64,000 bases of DNA from Echinicola vietnamensis DSM 17526 (GTDB lineage Bacteria; Bacteroidota; Bacteroidia; Cytophagales; Cyclobacteriaceae): contig NC_019904.1 of NCBI RefSeq assembly GCF_000325705.1, forward strand, positions 504,001 through 568,000, read 5' to 3'. The notes beneath the pieces are model-generated. The model was not told where the DNA came from. It did not search any database and saw only the letters and a list, made by a program, of their open reading frames with translations. Below are positions 48,320 through 57,239 of the stretch, piece after piece (positions within the stretch are counted from its first letter, which is position 1; the number at the start of each line of letters is the position of its first letter). The position numbers were made by a program, and so were the translations under genes.

Positions 48320-49294
48320 TCAGTATAATGGTTTTATTCCTTCAGTCGTCATCTGCACTCGCTTAAGGGTACCGTCAAAATTGTAGTACAACGGGTCAAT
48401 GCATACCGACCGACTGAAGCTGGTGCCTCCACGCTGCATGCCGCCATTATGGTAAATGAAATACCAGTGGTCTTTAAATGCTACAATGGACTGGTGATTG
48501 GTATTGCTGTTTCCAGCGATTTCGTTTAGGATGCCCTGATACTCCCAAGGTCCTTCGATGGTCGACGCAGTAGCGTAGGCAATTTTTTCTGGAAAACCAG
48601 ACGCGTAGGTTAAATAATATATCCCGTCTTTTTTATGAATCCACGGAGCCTCCTCAAAAACAAAACCATCAAAATTCACTTGTTTGATTTCCCCGTCAAT
48701 CTCCACCATATTGTCCTTAAGCTTGGCATAATAGCACTCCCCGTTGCCCCAAAAGATCCAGGGCTGCCCATCGTCATCCGTGAAGATGGCCGGGTCAATG
48801 CAAGCCCAAGAATGATCCGAGGCAAAACAATCCTCATTCGTCAACAAAGGCTTCCCCAATGCGTCCTTAAACGGTCCCGCAGGATTATCGGCTACCGCCA
48901 CGCCAATGCCCGTCCAATTGGTACTGATATACCAATAGTACTTACCATTGCGCTCGGCGACATGCCCTGCATAGGCATCCCCACTTTTGGCCCAAGCAAA
49001 ATCCTCGATTTTAAGTGGCACTGGATGCTCAGTCCAATTCGCCATATCATTGGTCGAAAACACCAGCCAGTCCTTCAATTTATAGCCTTTTTGGCCTCCT
49101 TCAAAGTCATGACCGATGTAGAGCCACAGGGTGTCCCCCACCACCAATGCCGCTGGATCTGCCGTGTATTTGTGCGTAAAAAGGGGATTGCCCTTAGCGG
49201 TCAGATGATGATAGTAATCGCCTTCTTGGGCATAAAGAGCACTTCCCAAAAATAGAAGCAGTAAATTAAGCAATAGGCGTTTGGATAAATTCAT
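48320..49294 (-). CDS. GH43 family alpha-L-arabinofuranosidase / beta-xylosidase-type enzyme
   Basis: This is a 324-residue exported enzyme with signal LLLNLLLLFLGSALYAQ. The start at 49294 is preferred over 49318 because it gives a shorter signal peptide. The catalytic residues lie in HKYTADPAAL, ACIDPAIFTDDDGQ and FEEAPWIHKKDGIYYL, all intact. The segment GPWEYQGILNEIAGNSNTNHQSIVAFKDHWYFIYHNG is characteristic of GH43 members acting on arabinosides or xylosides. It is closely similar to the enzyme at 53142-54122 in the same PUL and lies 18 bases before the next GH43 gene. Confidence 0.9.
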   Translation of the reverse strand: MNLSKRLLLNLLLLFLGSALYAQEGDYYHHLTAKGNPLFTHKYTADPAALVVGDTLWLYIGHDFEGGQKGYKLKDWLVFSTNDMANWTEHPVPLKIEDFAWAKSGDAYAGHVAERNGKYYWYISTNWTGIGVAVADNPAGPFKDALGKPLLTNEDCFASDHSWACIDPAIFTDDDGQPWIFWGNGECYYAKLKDNMVEIDGEIKQVNFDGFVFEEAPWIHKKDGIYYLTYASGFPEKIAYATASTIEGPWEYQGILNEIAGNSNTNHQSIVAFKDHWYFIYHNGGMQRGGTSFSRSVCIDPLYYNFDGTLKRVQMTTEGIKPLY

Positions 49295-49516
49295 ACGGTC
49301 TTTTAGGTTTATTTTCATAACTGTTTAAGCCCCTTTCAGGTGGATATTATAAGTTTCCATCATGGGTGAAATCCCTTTTAAGTTGGAAGCAGTAGTACCA
49401 ATCACCTCCTGAATAGCAACTTGACACGCTTAGGACAAGCCTCAGAAAAGCTCATTCGAGTCAGATACTTCTGTTGTCACGGTGTCCACAGATCAAACAG
49501 GAAATGTGCATCGCAT

Positions 49517-50560
49517 CTACTTTTCCAGCAATTCAGGTGGTACTCCTCCCCATTTGTCATGTAGACGCCGGGCTTCCGCTTTGGTAATGCTGATCACACT
49601 ACCATGTCGGGGATAGAAATCCTTGGTAAAACCCCCCGTCGTATCGGAAAAATGGTTCAGGTCAGTACTACGCTGATACTCATATCGATGGTCCGAATAC
49701 AAATCATACATGAGAAAATACAATTCCTTTCCATTTAACTTAAACACAGAGGATCCTTCCACCCTTGTGGGCTTTCCTGCATAAATATCCAAATACTTAA
49801 AATCTTCTTTCCATGGCCCTTGGAGCGAGGTGCTAGTGGCTTGCTGGATGCCATTTTTTATTTCTTCCCCTTCCTTATTTCGGGTATGCCCTTTGTAAAA
49901 CAAATGATAAACACCGTCTTTTTCCACAATGTCCCCGTCAATCGCACCATACTTTGTCTTGAACATCAGCTGGGGCACCGCCTCAAAGCCCGTAAAATCC
50001 TCGTTGGCATAGGCACTATAAAAATCCAAGCGATCATCGTAATAAAAACGAACTGTAAAATAAACCAAATATTTGCCGACGGCCTTATCAAAAATCACCT
50101 GGGGCGCCCACACCCATTTGACATCCTTAAACTGCTCCGGATAGCTAGCTTCCAAATCTACCCAAGCATGCTCCCAATCGATCAAGTCCGGTGAATGCAA
50201 CAGGACGATGCCTGGATTATGATCCCAGCCATCTTTTTTGGTAAACATGTCTGTTCCCACCATGTAAAATTTCCCGTCATCAGTGCCTCTGAGGATGTGG
50301 GGATCGCGGACGCCACCAGTTTGGGATATTGCTGAGGAAGCAAGAACAGGTTGATTGCCATTTAACGCCTGCCAATTCACCGCATCCGCACTGACTGCAA
50401 AACGGATCTGTTCCTGCTGATCGGCCTCTCCACCCCCCTCAAAATAAGCAAAGAGGTATCCTTCGTAAGGTTCAACATTCGGTGTACAGGCGACAATGGC
50501 CACTAAAGCCATGATGATCACCATTGCCTTATTATTCATGGAGCTATATAAATGGTCCAT
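49517..50560 (-). CDS. GH43 lipoprotein (subfamily-34-like)
   Basis: This is a 347-residue lipoprotein with signal MVIIMALVAIVAC. Possible starts are 50560, 50584 and 50539; 50560 is chosen because an A-rich stretch precedes it. The N-terminal YEGYLFAYFEGGGEAD and the motifs GVRDPHILRG, GAIDGDIVEKDGVYHLFYKG and TRVEGSSVFKL give an intact Asp-Asp-Glu triad. It is a paralogue of the first domain of the double GH43 at 32479-34623 and of the adjacent 50629-51726 protein. The preceding gene ends 68 bases before its start, so they form one transcript. Confidence 0.88.
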   Translation of the reverse strand: MDHLYSSMNNKAMVIIMALVAIVACTPNVEPYEGYLFAYFEGGGEADQQEQIRFAVSADAVNWQALNGNQPVLASSAISQTGGVRDPHILRGTDDGKFYMVGTDMFTKKDGWDHNPGIVLLHSPDLIDWEHAWVDLEASYPEQFKDVKWVWAPQVIFDKAVGKYLVYFTVRFYYDDRLDFYSAYANEDFTGFEAVPQLMFKTKYGAIDGDIVEKDGVYHLFYKGHTRNKEGEEIKNGIQQATSTSLQGPWKEDFKYLDIYAGKPTRVEGSSVFKLNGKELYFLMYDLYSDHRYEYQRSTDLNHFSDTTGGFTKDFYPRHGSVISITKAEARRLHDKWGGVPPELLEK

Positions 50561-50628
50561 ATGAAATTTCTTTTTATACCACATCTTAGTTTCGTGTTTC
50601 AAGCGTATAGCCGCATTATAAAATTTCT

Positions 50629-51726
50629 TCAATCAAAATCCATTTCCAATCCCCAGTGTGCGGCTAAATTTTCTGCCTCTGGACCGGTGAGATGCACCAC
50701 TGCACCGTGCTTGGGAGAGGAAAAGTTTGTGGCTTTCATTATGCCATCATTAAAATGTCCCAAATCATCAAAGTGTATAAAGTCACTTGTCTCCCGAAAG
50801 CCAAAGTTATGCGGCTGGATCCCATAAATATCGTACATCAGCACCCACCTTTCCTCGCCAATGCGTTTCCAAACGTTGGGGGCTTCACTGGCCTCAGGCT
50901 CGGAATCGTACCAAGTGGAATCATATTGATAATCTTTGTTAATGGCATGGGAGACGGCCTGCTTGATTCCGGGAATTCCATCATGGGGCGTGTAAAACAT
51001 GTGATACTGATCGCCCACCTTGGTAATGTCCGCATCGATAAAGGAAACTTCCTTGGGGTATTCGAATAGCGGCTTAGGTGGTGTCAGCAAGCTGTCATAT
51101 CCATCATTGACATAGGAATAATACATCTTGTTTTGGCCATTCCCCCAACGCATGGTATAGTAAAGCATGAGCTTCTCCTCCTCTTTGTCATAGGTCGTTT
51201 CTGGTGCCCATGCGCATCCTATGGAATCATAGCCACTAAATGCATCCGGCAATCGTACCTGTGCTTTGTCCCAATGAATAAGATCGGAAGATTTCATCAG
51301 TACAAACCCACGGTTATTTCCCCAGCCGAATTCCTCTCCGGGCCGCTGCCATTCGGTATCTCGCCATCCATCTCTCTTCGCAAAAATGTGTAAATCGGTC
51401 ATGGCCAAGTAAAAGGTCCCATCTGGCCCCCGATAAATATGAGGATCCCTGATCCCCTTTTGCTCTGCAATGGTATCCCCCGCAATCACCGCAGTGCCTC
51501 CATTGACATCCGTGAAGCGATAACCATCATTGCTGAGGGCCATGTGCAGGCTGTGGTCGTCATCTTTAAAATAAACCATCAGGTAAGCTTTCATCTCCGC
51601 CTCTCGTGGGGAATACTTCAAATTCACTACATGGCCCGCCTGCTCTTTAGTAGAACATGAAAAAGTACCGAATAAGGTAATGACACACCACACTAACCAA
51701 AAAAGGCGCATTAGGGAGATATTCAT
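50629..51726 (-). CDS. GH43 lipoprotein (subfamily-34-like), head of four-gene cluster
   Basis: This is a 365-residue lipoprotein; the ATG at 51726 gives a signal peptide with lipobox TFSC. The propeller begins KAYLMVYFKDDDHSLHMALSNDGY. The catalytic motifs are GIRDPHIYRGPDG, FIDADITKVGDQYHMFY and EASEAPNVWKRIG. It is the first gene of a leftward run of four GH43 genes (51726 to 47303). It is divergent from the GH43 gene at 51918 across a 191-base region that contains a single AACCGTT half-site like the arms of the 45987 operator. Confidence 0.88.
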   Translation of the reverse strand: MNISLMRLFWLVWCVITLFGTFSCSTKEQAGHVVNLKYSPREAEMKAYLMVYFKDDDHSLHMALSNDGYRFTDVNGGTAVIAGDTIAEQKGIRDPHIYRGPDGTFYLAMTDLHIFAKRDGWRDTEWQRPGEEFGWGNNRGFVLMKSSDLIHWDKAQVRLPDAFSGYDSIGCAWAPETTYDKEEEKLMLYYTMRWGNGQNKMYYSYVNDGYDSLLTPPKPLFEYPKEVSFIDADITKVGDQYHMFYTPHDGIPGIKQAVSHAINKDYQYDSTWYDSEPEASEAPNVWKRIGEERWVLMYDIYGIQPHNFGFRETSDFIHFDDLGHFNDGIMKATNFSSPKHGAVVHLTGPEAENLAAHWGLEMDFD

Positions 51727-51917
51727 GGAAATTTTGAGTTTTAAATTAATTGTCAATTTAACATTTAAAAATCATATTTAACAACCGTTCATGTAGAAAA
51801 AGGAACCTTACCCTTCTTGATTAAAAAGATTTTATTGCCAGCTGTACTGTATTGTTCTTTGTTTTATGTTGCTGCACCTACTATTTTAGATGCGCATCAA
51901 TATAAAATCCCTTACCT

Positions 51918-52859
51918 ATGAAACATTCGCTTTTGACCTTTTGCTTGCTACTCGGACTTTTCACATTGGGTTTTGCCCAGAGCGGGGAGGTTTATCTGTT
52001 CTCCTATTTTATGGGGAATGGAGAAGACGGATTGCACTTGGCCTACAGCAAGGATGGCCTGCATTGGAAAGCCCTGAATGACAATAAAAGTATCCTCACA
52101 CCCACTGCTGGGGGCGACAAATTGATGCGGGATCCCTGTATCATTCGTGGTGGAGACGGTAAATTCCACATGGTATGGACGGTCAGTTGGAACGAAAAAG
52201 GCCTGGGATATGCCTCCTCCGAAGACCTCATCCACTGGTCTGAGCAGCAGTTCATTCCGGTCATGGCCCATGAAGAAGGCGCTCGCAACACTTGGGCTCC
52301 GGAAGTGTTCTATGATGATAAAAAAGATCGTTATATGCTTTTTTGGTCCACTACTATCAAAGGACGCTACCCCGAAACCCAAGACACGCTGGAGAGTGCC
52401 TATAACCATAGGATGTACTATACGACGACCAAGGATTTTAAAAAATTCTCCAAGACCAAACTGTTTTACGAACCTTGCTTTAATGTCATCGACGGCACGA
52501 TCATACCCCATGATGGAGAATATGTTCTTTTCGTAAAGGACGAGACCCGGACACCACCGGCCAAAAACATCCGGGTTACCAAAAGCCGAAAGCTCACCAA
52601 AGGCTATCCTGTCGCAGGGACTCCCATCACAGGTGACTATTGGGCGGAAGGCCCCACTCCGTTAATGGTGGATGGACGCTGTATCCTTTATTTTGATAAA
52701 TACATCAATCACCAAATGGGGGCCGTAGCCTCTACCGATTTTGAAAATTGGGAAGACATTTCTGATGAAATCAGCTTTCCAGCCGGGACACGCCATGGGA
52801 CGGCCTTTAAAGTTAGCCAAGAGGAATTTAAGGCGCTTAAAGAAGCCTTCGAACAATAA
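51918..52859 (+). CDS. GH43-like glycosidase, exported
   Basis: This is a 313-residue secreted protein with signal LLTFCLLLGLFTLGFAQ and no lipobox. It shares the VYLFSYFMGNGEDGLHLAYSKDGLHWKALNDN opening with the subfamily-34-like lipoproteins of this locus. The active-site boxes are LMRDPCIIRGGDG, NVIDGTIIPHDGEYVLF and YWAEGPTPLMVDG, so the triad is intact. The aspartate-rich blade LIYFDKY-like CILYFDKYINH follows. It is transcribed away from the four-gene GH43 cluster and may share a transcript with the 53142 gene, although the 282-base gap and a promoter-like box argue for separate expression. Confidence 0.87.
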   Translation: MKHSLLTFCLLLGLFTLGFAQSGEVYLFSYFMGNGEDGLHLAYSKDGLHWKALNDNKSILTPTAGGDKLMRDPCIIRGGDGKFHMVWTVSWNEKGLGYASSEDLIHWSEQQFIPVMAHEEGARNTWAPEVFYDDKKDRYMLFWSTTIKGRYPETQDTLESAYNHRMYYTTTKDFKKFSKTKLFYEPCFNVIDGTIIPHDGEYVLFVKDETRTPPAKNIRVTKSRKLTKGYPVAGTPITGDYWAEGPTPLMVDGRCILYFDKYINHQMGAVASTDFENWEDISDEISFPAGTRHGTAFKVSQEEFKALKEAFEQ

Positions 52860-52892
52860 CCTATCCTCTTACCTGAAGGGCCTTAAACGTGG

Positions 52893-52945
52893 CTTCTGGT
52901 CACTTAGGGGCACTTTCTTTACATGAAACCAGAAGGGGGTGCCCC
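52893..52945. other. Interleaved stem arms (pseudoknot-like) downstream of GH43 gene
   Basis: Four arms occur in the order A-B-A'-B': CTTCTGGT (52893-52900), GGGGCAC (52907-52913), ACCAGAAG (52928-52935) and GTGCCCC (52939-52945). All pairs are perfect. They either form a pseudoknot or two mutually exclusive hairpins in the 3' untranslated region. Confidence 0.4.
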
Positions 52946-53088
52946 AATGTTAAACACAGCTGCCAGAGGGCTGATTGAACGAAAACTCTCCTTCTCTTAT
53001 CCACGTCAGCACAGATAGTTTGTCTGCTGAGCCAAATGAAAATTAGTGTTTTATTTACACTTAAATTTTATATCTAGCAAAGCTGTGC

Positions 53089-53096
53089 TATTTTTG
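53089..53096 (+). promoter_or_regulatory. Bacteroidota -7 box (TATTTTTG) before GH43 gene
   Basis: An exact TAnnTTTG match 45 bases upstream of the start at 53142, with T-rich but not canonical sequence at the -33 position. It suggests that the last GH43 gene has its own promoter. Confidence 0.45.
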
Positions 53097-53141
53097 AAAG
53101 GATTTAAGATCTAGCATCCATTAACCAAAATAGACCCTCCA

Positions 53142-54122
53142 ATGAACATCAAAACATTTTCATGTGCTGTAGCCCTTTTAACTGTAGCGATCCCTGGGTA
53201 CTCCCAGCAAGCCATTACTGAAAAAACACCCATCACGCCAGGTAACCCCGTGATTACGGAAAAATACACGGCCGACCCTGCAGCCATTGTCCACGAAGAC
53301 ACCGTTTTCCTGTACGTAGGTCATGACCAAGCTCCTCCTAAAAAGGACTTTTATGAGATGCATGAATGGCTCATCTATTCCTCTACGGACATGGTCAACT
53401 GGGAAGAAAGAGCAGCCGTCAATGTCAAAGAGACCTTTGACTGGGCAGCAGGCGATGCCTGGGCAGCGGAGGTAATTGAAAAAGATGGTAAATTCTACTG
53501 GTTTGTCACCGTCAGCCACAAGGAAATCCACGGAAAAGCCATTGGCATAGCGGTTTCCGATAGTCCTGTAGGTCCGTGGAAAGACGCCCTTGGCCATGCC
53601 TTGATCACCAACGACATGACCACGGATACCAAAATCAGCTGGGACGATATTGACCCGACGGTCTTTATCGATGACGATGGCTCTGCCCACCTTTTTTGGG
53701 GCAATACCATTTGTTATTATGCCAAGTTAAAGGATAATATGCTCGAACTGGACAGCGAAATTCAGTACATCGATCTGCCTAACTTCACGGAGGCTCCTTG
53801 GATACACAAAAAAGGCGATTTCTATTACCTGTCATATGCCTATAAATTCCCTGAAAAGACTGCCTACGCCATGAGCGAAAGCATTGATGGGCCTTGGAAA
53901 TACCAGGGAATTCTAAATGAAGTGGCCGGAAACAGCAACACCAACCACCAAGCCATCATCGAATACAAAGGCAAAGACTACTTCATCTACCACAATGGTA
54001 GCATCCCTACCCACGGTGGAAGTTTCAGGAGATCCGTCTGCATCGATTACCTTTATTACAACCCGGATGGTACCATCAAAAAAATCATCATGACTTCCGA
54101 AGGTATCGATCCTGCAGAATAA
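53142..54122 (+). CDS. GH43 family alpha-L-arabinofuranosidase / beta-xylosidase-type enzyme
   Basis: This is a 326-residue exported enzyme with signal FSCAVALLTVAIPGYSQ. The motifs EKYTADPAAIVHED, DIDPTVFIDDDG and FTEAPWIHKKGDFYYLSYA supply base Asp, pKa-tuning Asp and acid Glu. Long stretches match the enzyme encoded at 48320-49294, for example WKYQGILNEVAGNSNTNHQ against WEYQGILNEIAGNSNTNHQ. The two are thus recent paralogues, placed at either end of the GH43 cluster and on opposite strands. They may differ in linkage preference or location. It is followed by a strong terminator. Confidence 0.9.
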   Translation: MNIKTFSCAVALLTVAIPGYSQQAITEKTPITPGNPVITEKYTADPAAIVHEDTVFLYVGHDQAPPKKDFYEMHEWLIYSSTDMVNWEERAAVNVKETFDWAAGDAWAAEVIEKDGKFYWFVTVSHKEIHGKAIGIAVSDSPVGPWKDALGHALITNDMTTDTKISWDDIDPTVFIDDDGSAHLFWGNTICYYAKLKDNMLELDSEIQYIDLPNFTEAPWIHKKGDFYYLSYAYKFPEKTAYAMSESIDGPWKYQGILNEVAGNSNTNHQAIIEYKGKDYFIYHNGSIPTHGGSFRRSVCIDYLYYNPDGTIKKIIMTSEGIDPAE

Positions 54123-54164
54123 GAAATGATATGATCGCACGTCCAATGTGACCAAGTCAAATAC

Positions 54165-54204
54165 AGTCTTCTGTTGTGCTACACAGCAGAAGACTTATTT
54201 TTTT
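54165..54204 (+). terminator. Strong rho-independent terminator after the GH43 cluster
   Basis: A 14-bp stem (AGTCTTCTGTTGTG / CACAGCAGAAGACT, one G-T pair) has a 3-base loop and is followed by TTATTTTTTT. It lies 43 bases after the GH43 stop and overlaps the end of the convergent Nudix gene. Confidence 0.9.
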
Positions 54205-54647
54205 ACATACCCATAAAACACGCCTCGTTTATAATCCGAAGCTTCCTTAAGCCATTCTTCAAAAAAATACCTGCAAAACCCGCCGAGGTCATAATCCAAA
54301 ATTGCAGAAGGCTTCACCCAAGCGTATTCATCGGCCTCATCATTGAGCACCACATCGTATTGATCTGTCCGGCAGGTGAAATCAATAAAAATAAAATGCC
54401 GCTTTTCGCTAAAATGGTCACTGTTTACACTTTCCTGAACACTCACCAGCTGTAGGTCATAAACATCCAGTCCGGTCTCTTCCTTCACCTCCCTGACCAG
54501 CGCCGTTTCCATCTGCTCTCCTTTTTCGATATGCCCACCGGGAATGACGTATTGGTCATTCCACTTAGCCGATTTGCAGAGCAATACTTCGCCTCTTGGA
54601 TTAAAAATGATCGCTCCTACGGTTGGTTCTGGATAGATTGAATGCAT
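54195..54647 (-). CDS. Nudix hydrolase
   Basis: This is a 150-residue cytoplasmic Nudix protein. The Nudix box GGHIEKGEQMETALVREVKEETGL follows the consensus Gx5Ex7REUxEExGU exactly, giving an intact Mg2+-binding glutamate helix. The N-terminus (EPTVGAIIFNPRGEVLLCKS) and the later DEADEYAWVKPSAI are typical of NUDIX enzymes that hydrolyse nucleoside diphosphate derivatives. The substrate cannot be read from sequence. It separates the GH43 cluster from the galM-araD genes and is unlikely to be functionally part of the PUL. Confidence 0.92.
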   Translation of the reverse strand: MHSIYPEPTVGAIIFNPRGEVLLCKSAKWNDQYVIPGGHIEKGEQMETALVREVKEETGLDVYDLQLVSVQESVNSDHFSEKRHFIFIDFTCRTDQYDVVLNDEADEYAWVKPSAILDYDLGGFCRYFFEEWLKEASDYKRGVFYGYVKK

Positions 54648-54965
54648 GTTGAGTGGTTTTCTACAAAGCTAAGGATAATGATTTATTACGGGCAAAAAGT
54701 TAAACACTGATTGATACTGATCCATCGCCATTAAGGAATTCTTCGGCCTTTTCCCATGGCAGCAGTCACCATCCACTGATCAGCTGGAAGCATTGCTTCC
54801 AATCAAAAACGCTGTCTCCTTAACCATCCACCTTCTTCACCAAACCACTTTAGCCTTCAAGGCCCCTAAAACAATACCCCCCAGCAAACTGGATAGCGTT
54901 CGCTGGGGGGTATATCGTTCTTACTTGACCAACGGTATTTTTTACCGCTGCCAAGTGGCTTAGGA
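54648..54965. other. Gap between Nudix gene and aldose epimerase
   Basis: This 318-base gap has no credible gene. It contains the aldose epimerase terminator (54874-54913) and presumably the Nudix promoter. Confidence 0.4.
54874..54913 (-). terminator. Terminator of the araD-galM transcript
   Basis: Perfect 12-bp arms ATACCCCCCAGC / GCTGGGGGGTAT enclose a 16-base loop, and TTGTTTT follows on the minus strand. It lies about 50 bases beyond the aldose epimerase stop. Confidence 0.8.
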
Positions 54966-56126
54966 TCACTTCACGTCAAAGTGGTACTTGATGGAATGCT
55001 TGTAGGTCTCTCCGGGATTTAGCCTTGCCGAAGGAAAGCTCTCTTCATTGGGAGAATTCGGGAAGGTCTGCGGCTCCAAGCAAAGGCCATAATACTGGTC
55101 ATACGTAACGCCATCGACCGTAATGCTACCATCCAAGAAATTGCCAGAATAAAACTGAACCGCAGGTGAATCAGCGTAAAGCTCCATCACTCGGCCCGAA
55201 GCTTCATGATATAGCTCCGCCATCTTGGTCATCTTGCCATCGGCTTCAGCCTTTACGACATAGTTATGGTCATAGCCGCCTTTTACCTGATCGATGCGCT
55301 CCCCGATCTTGTGCGGTGTCGTAAAATCAAACGGTGTACCTTCCACCGCCAAAACTTCTCCCGTAGGAATCAGGGTTTCATCCACCGGGGTGTAATGATC
55401 TGCAAACAGTGTCAGCTCATGGCCAAGAATAGTTTCCTTCAATCCACTGAGGTTAAAGTATCCGTGATGGGTAAGGTTTACGATGGTGGACTTGTCCGTC
55501 ACCGCTTCAAAATCCACACTCAGGTTGTTATCATTATCCAAACCAAAGGTAACGATCGTGGTCAGTTCACCTGGATAGCCTTCTTCCCCATCAGCACTAA
55601 CATAGGTAAGGGAAAGGCCCACTTTATCGGTACTTTCGATGGTTTTGGCTTCCCAGAAAACCTTGTTGAAGCCTTTATCCCCGCCATGCAGGTGGTTAGG
55701 GCCATCATTGGTGGCCAAGGTATAAGCCTCACCGTCCAATTCAAATTTCCCTTTGGCTATACGATTAGCATATCGGCCTACAGTGGAGCCAAAGTAGTTG
55801 GTACTGGTGCTGTAGCCTTCCAGATCTTGGTAATGCAGCACCACATTTTCCAGCTTTCCTGCTTTATCCGGCACCACCAGTCTGGTGATTACCCCTCCAT
55901 AGTTAGAGATATCCACCTCCACACCATTGGCATTTTTCAAGGTATAGACCTGGGCTTCTTTGCCTTCTACCGTAGCAGTGGCCGTGGAAATACTCAGGCC
56001 CGTATCTGCAGGCTGCGCTACAGCTTCCTCGGATGACTTCTCAGAGGATTTTGGGTTACAAGCGTAAAAAGATAGGGCACCCGCAAGCACAACGGCACCA
56101 ATAGCATTCAACTTTAATAGGTTCAT
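54966..56126 (-). CDS. galM: Aldose 1-epimerase (mutarotase), lipoprotein
   Basis: This is a 386-residue GalM-type beta-sandwich enzyme. It interconverts alpha and beta anomers of free aldoses such as galactose or arabinose. The N-terminus is a lipoprotein signal (LAGALSFYAC), so it acts outside the cytoplasm where the PUL glycosidases release sugars. Catalytic features are visible: NYFGSTVGRYANRIAKG, the NHLHGGDKGF histidine, LTHHGYFNLSG with the second histidine, and the base glutamate in GLCLEPQTFPNSPN. It lies 87 bases downstream of araD in the same direction and ends at a clear terminator, consistent with an arabinose-use operon. Confidence 0.93.
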   Translation of the reverse strand: MNLLKLNAIGAVVLAGALSFYACNPKSSEKSSEEAVAQPADTGLSISTATATVEGKEAQVYTLKNANGVEVDISNYGGVITRLVVPDKAGKLENVVLHYQDLEGYSTSTNYFGSTVGRYANRIAKGKFELDGEAYTLATNDGPNHLHGGDKGFNKVFWEAKTIESTDKVGLSLTYVSADGEEGYPGELTTIVTFGLDNDNNLSVDFEAVTDKSTIVNLTHHGYFNLSGLKETILGHELTLFADHYTPVDETLIPTGEVLAVEGTPFDFTTPHKIGERIDQVKGGYDHNYVVKAEADGKMTKMAELYHEASGRVMELYADSPAVQFYSGNFLDGSITVDGVTYDQYYGLCLEPQTFPNSPNEESFPSARLNPGETYKHSIKYHFDVK

Positions 56127-56213
56127 AGATTTTATTTAGTTATTTGGATTATATCACTAGTCAATATTTTTTATCTATGGTCTTGCTACTCGGCACTGAA
56201 CACCTCGTACTTC

Positions 56214-56918
56214 TTAGCAACCTTGCCCATAGTAAGCGTCTTTCCCATGCTTCCGCTCATAGTGCTTTTTGATCAATGCATCTTTTAGACGGGGAGCATT
56301 GGGGTTAATTTGAAGGGTAAGATAAGCCATTTTTGCTACTTCCTCCAAGACTTTGCTATTATAAACTGCCTTGGCCGCAGTTTTCCCCCAAGTGAATGGT
56401 CCGTGACTACCCACCAAGATCATCTCTACCTCTTCGTAATCAAGGCCTTTCTCCGCAAAGCAATCCAAAATCTGCTTACCGGTCATGTGTTCATAATCGC
56501 CTTCGATCAGTTCATCGGCCATCGGCGGTGCACAAGGAATATCTTTGGTCAGGTGATCGGCATGGGTCGTCCCAAAAATCGGAACGTCCATTTGGGCCTG
56601 GGCCCAAGAAACTCCATAAAGGGAATGGGTATGGACAATCCCCCCGATATTTTCCCACTCTTTGTACAAATAAGCGTGGGTTTTGGTGTCAGAAGAAGGA
56701 CGCATCTCGCCCTCGACGATCTTGGCATCAAAATCACAAATCACGATATCTTCCGGCGTTAATGCCTCATAAGCCACACCACTTGGCTTGATGGCAAAGA
56801 CACCTTCTTTTCGATCTACGGCACTGACATTGCCAAAAGTGTACACGACCAAATCAAGTGCTGGAAGCTGCATATTTGCTTCGTAACATTCCCGCTTTAG
56901 TTCAAGAAATTTACTCAT
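56214..56918 (-). CDS. araD: L-ribulose-5-phosphate 4-epimerase
   Basis: This 234-residue class II aldolase-family enzyme converts L-ribulose-5-phosphate to D-xylulose-5-phosphate, the last step of L-arabinose catabolism. The zinc ligands lie in GGIVHTHSLYGVSWAQ (two histidines) and a later histidine in LVGSHGPFTWGKTA. Substrate contacts include GNVSAVDR and KPSGVAYEAL. The length and C-terminal HYERKHGKDAYYGQ are typical of bacterial AraD. The araA and araB genes are not in the window. A ulaF/sgbE-type role (L-ascorbate or L-xylulose route) is the alternative, but the adjacent arabinose-releasing PUL favours AraD. Confidence 0.93.
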   Translation of the reverse strand: MSKFLELKRECYEANMQLPALDLVVYTFGNVSAVDRKEGVFAIKPSGVAYEALTPEDIVICDFDAKIVEGEMRPSSDTKTHAYLYKEWENIGGIVHTHSLYGVSWAQAQMDVPIFGTTHADHLTKDIPCAPPMADELIEGDYEHMTGKQILDCFAEKGLDYEEVEMILVGSHGPFTWGKTAAKAVYNSKVLEEVAKMAYLTLQINPNAPRLKDALIKKHYERKHGKDAYYGQGC

Positions 56919-57239
56919 GGGTTAAGTATTTATGGGTTATGAATGTCTCTTTGTTATATAGCGCACAAGTTATAAATAATATTTGTATTTATTACACTTA
57001 TTAAAATCATATCTGAAGTGACTCATTCGAGTTTTGGTAAATAATCGTTTGGTTCGGAAAGTGAATCTCAGCCATAAGTCTATCTTAAATTTACATTCCT
57101 AAAACCTCACTAGTTTTGATGGGATATAACTATAAATTGGTTAAAAATCCAATACAAAAAGAAACAAACGCTCCAATTTCATCCATAAATACACTAAATT
57201 AAGTATTGATTAAGAAGCTACAGTTTGCAAATTTTACCC
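56919..57239. other. Divergent promoter region, araD operon / sensor kinase
   Basis: This is a 321-base A+T-rich gap between divergently transcribed genes. No reading frame, hairpin or exact TAnnTTTG box was recognised, but it must carry both promoters and possibly the binding site of the LuxR-type response regulator. Confidence 0.35.
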
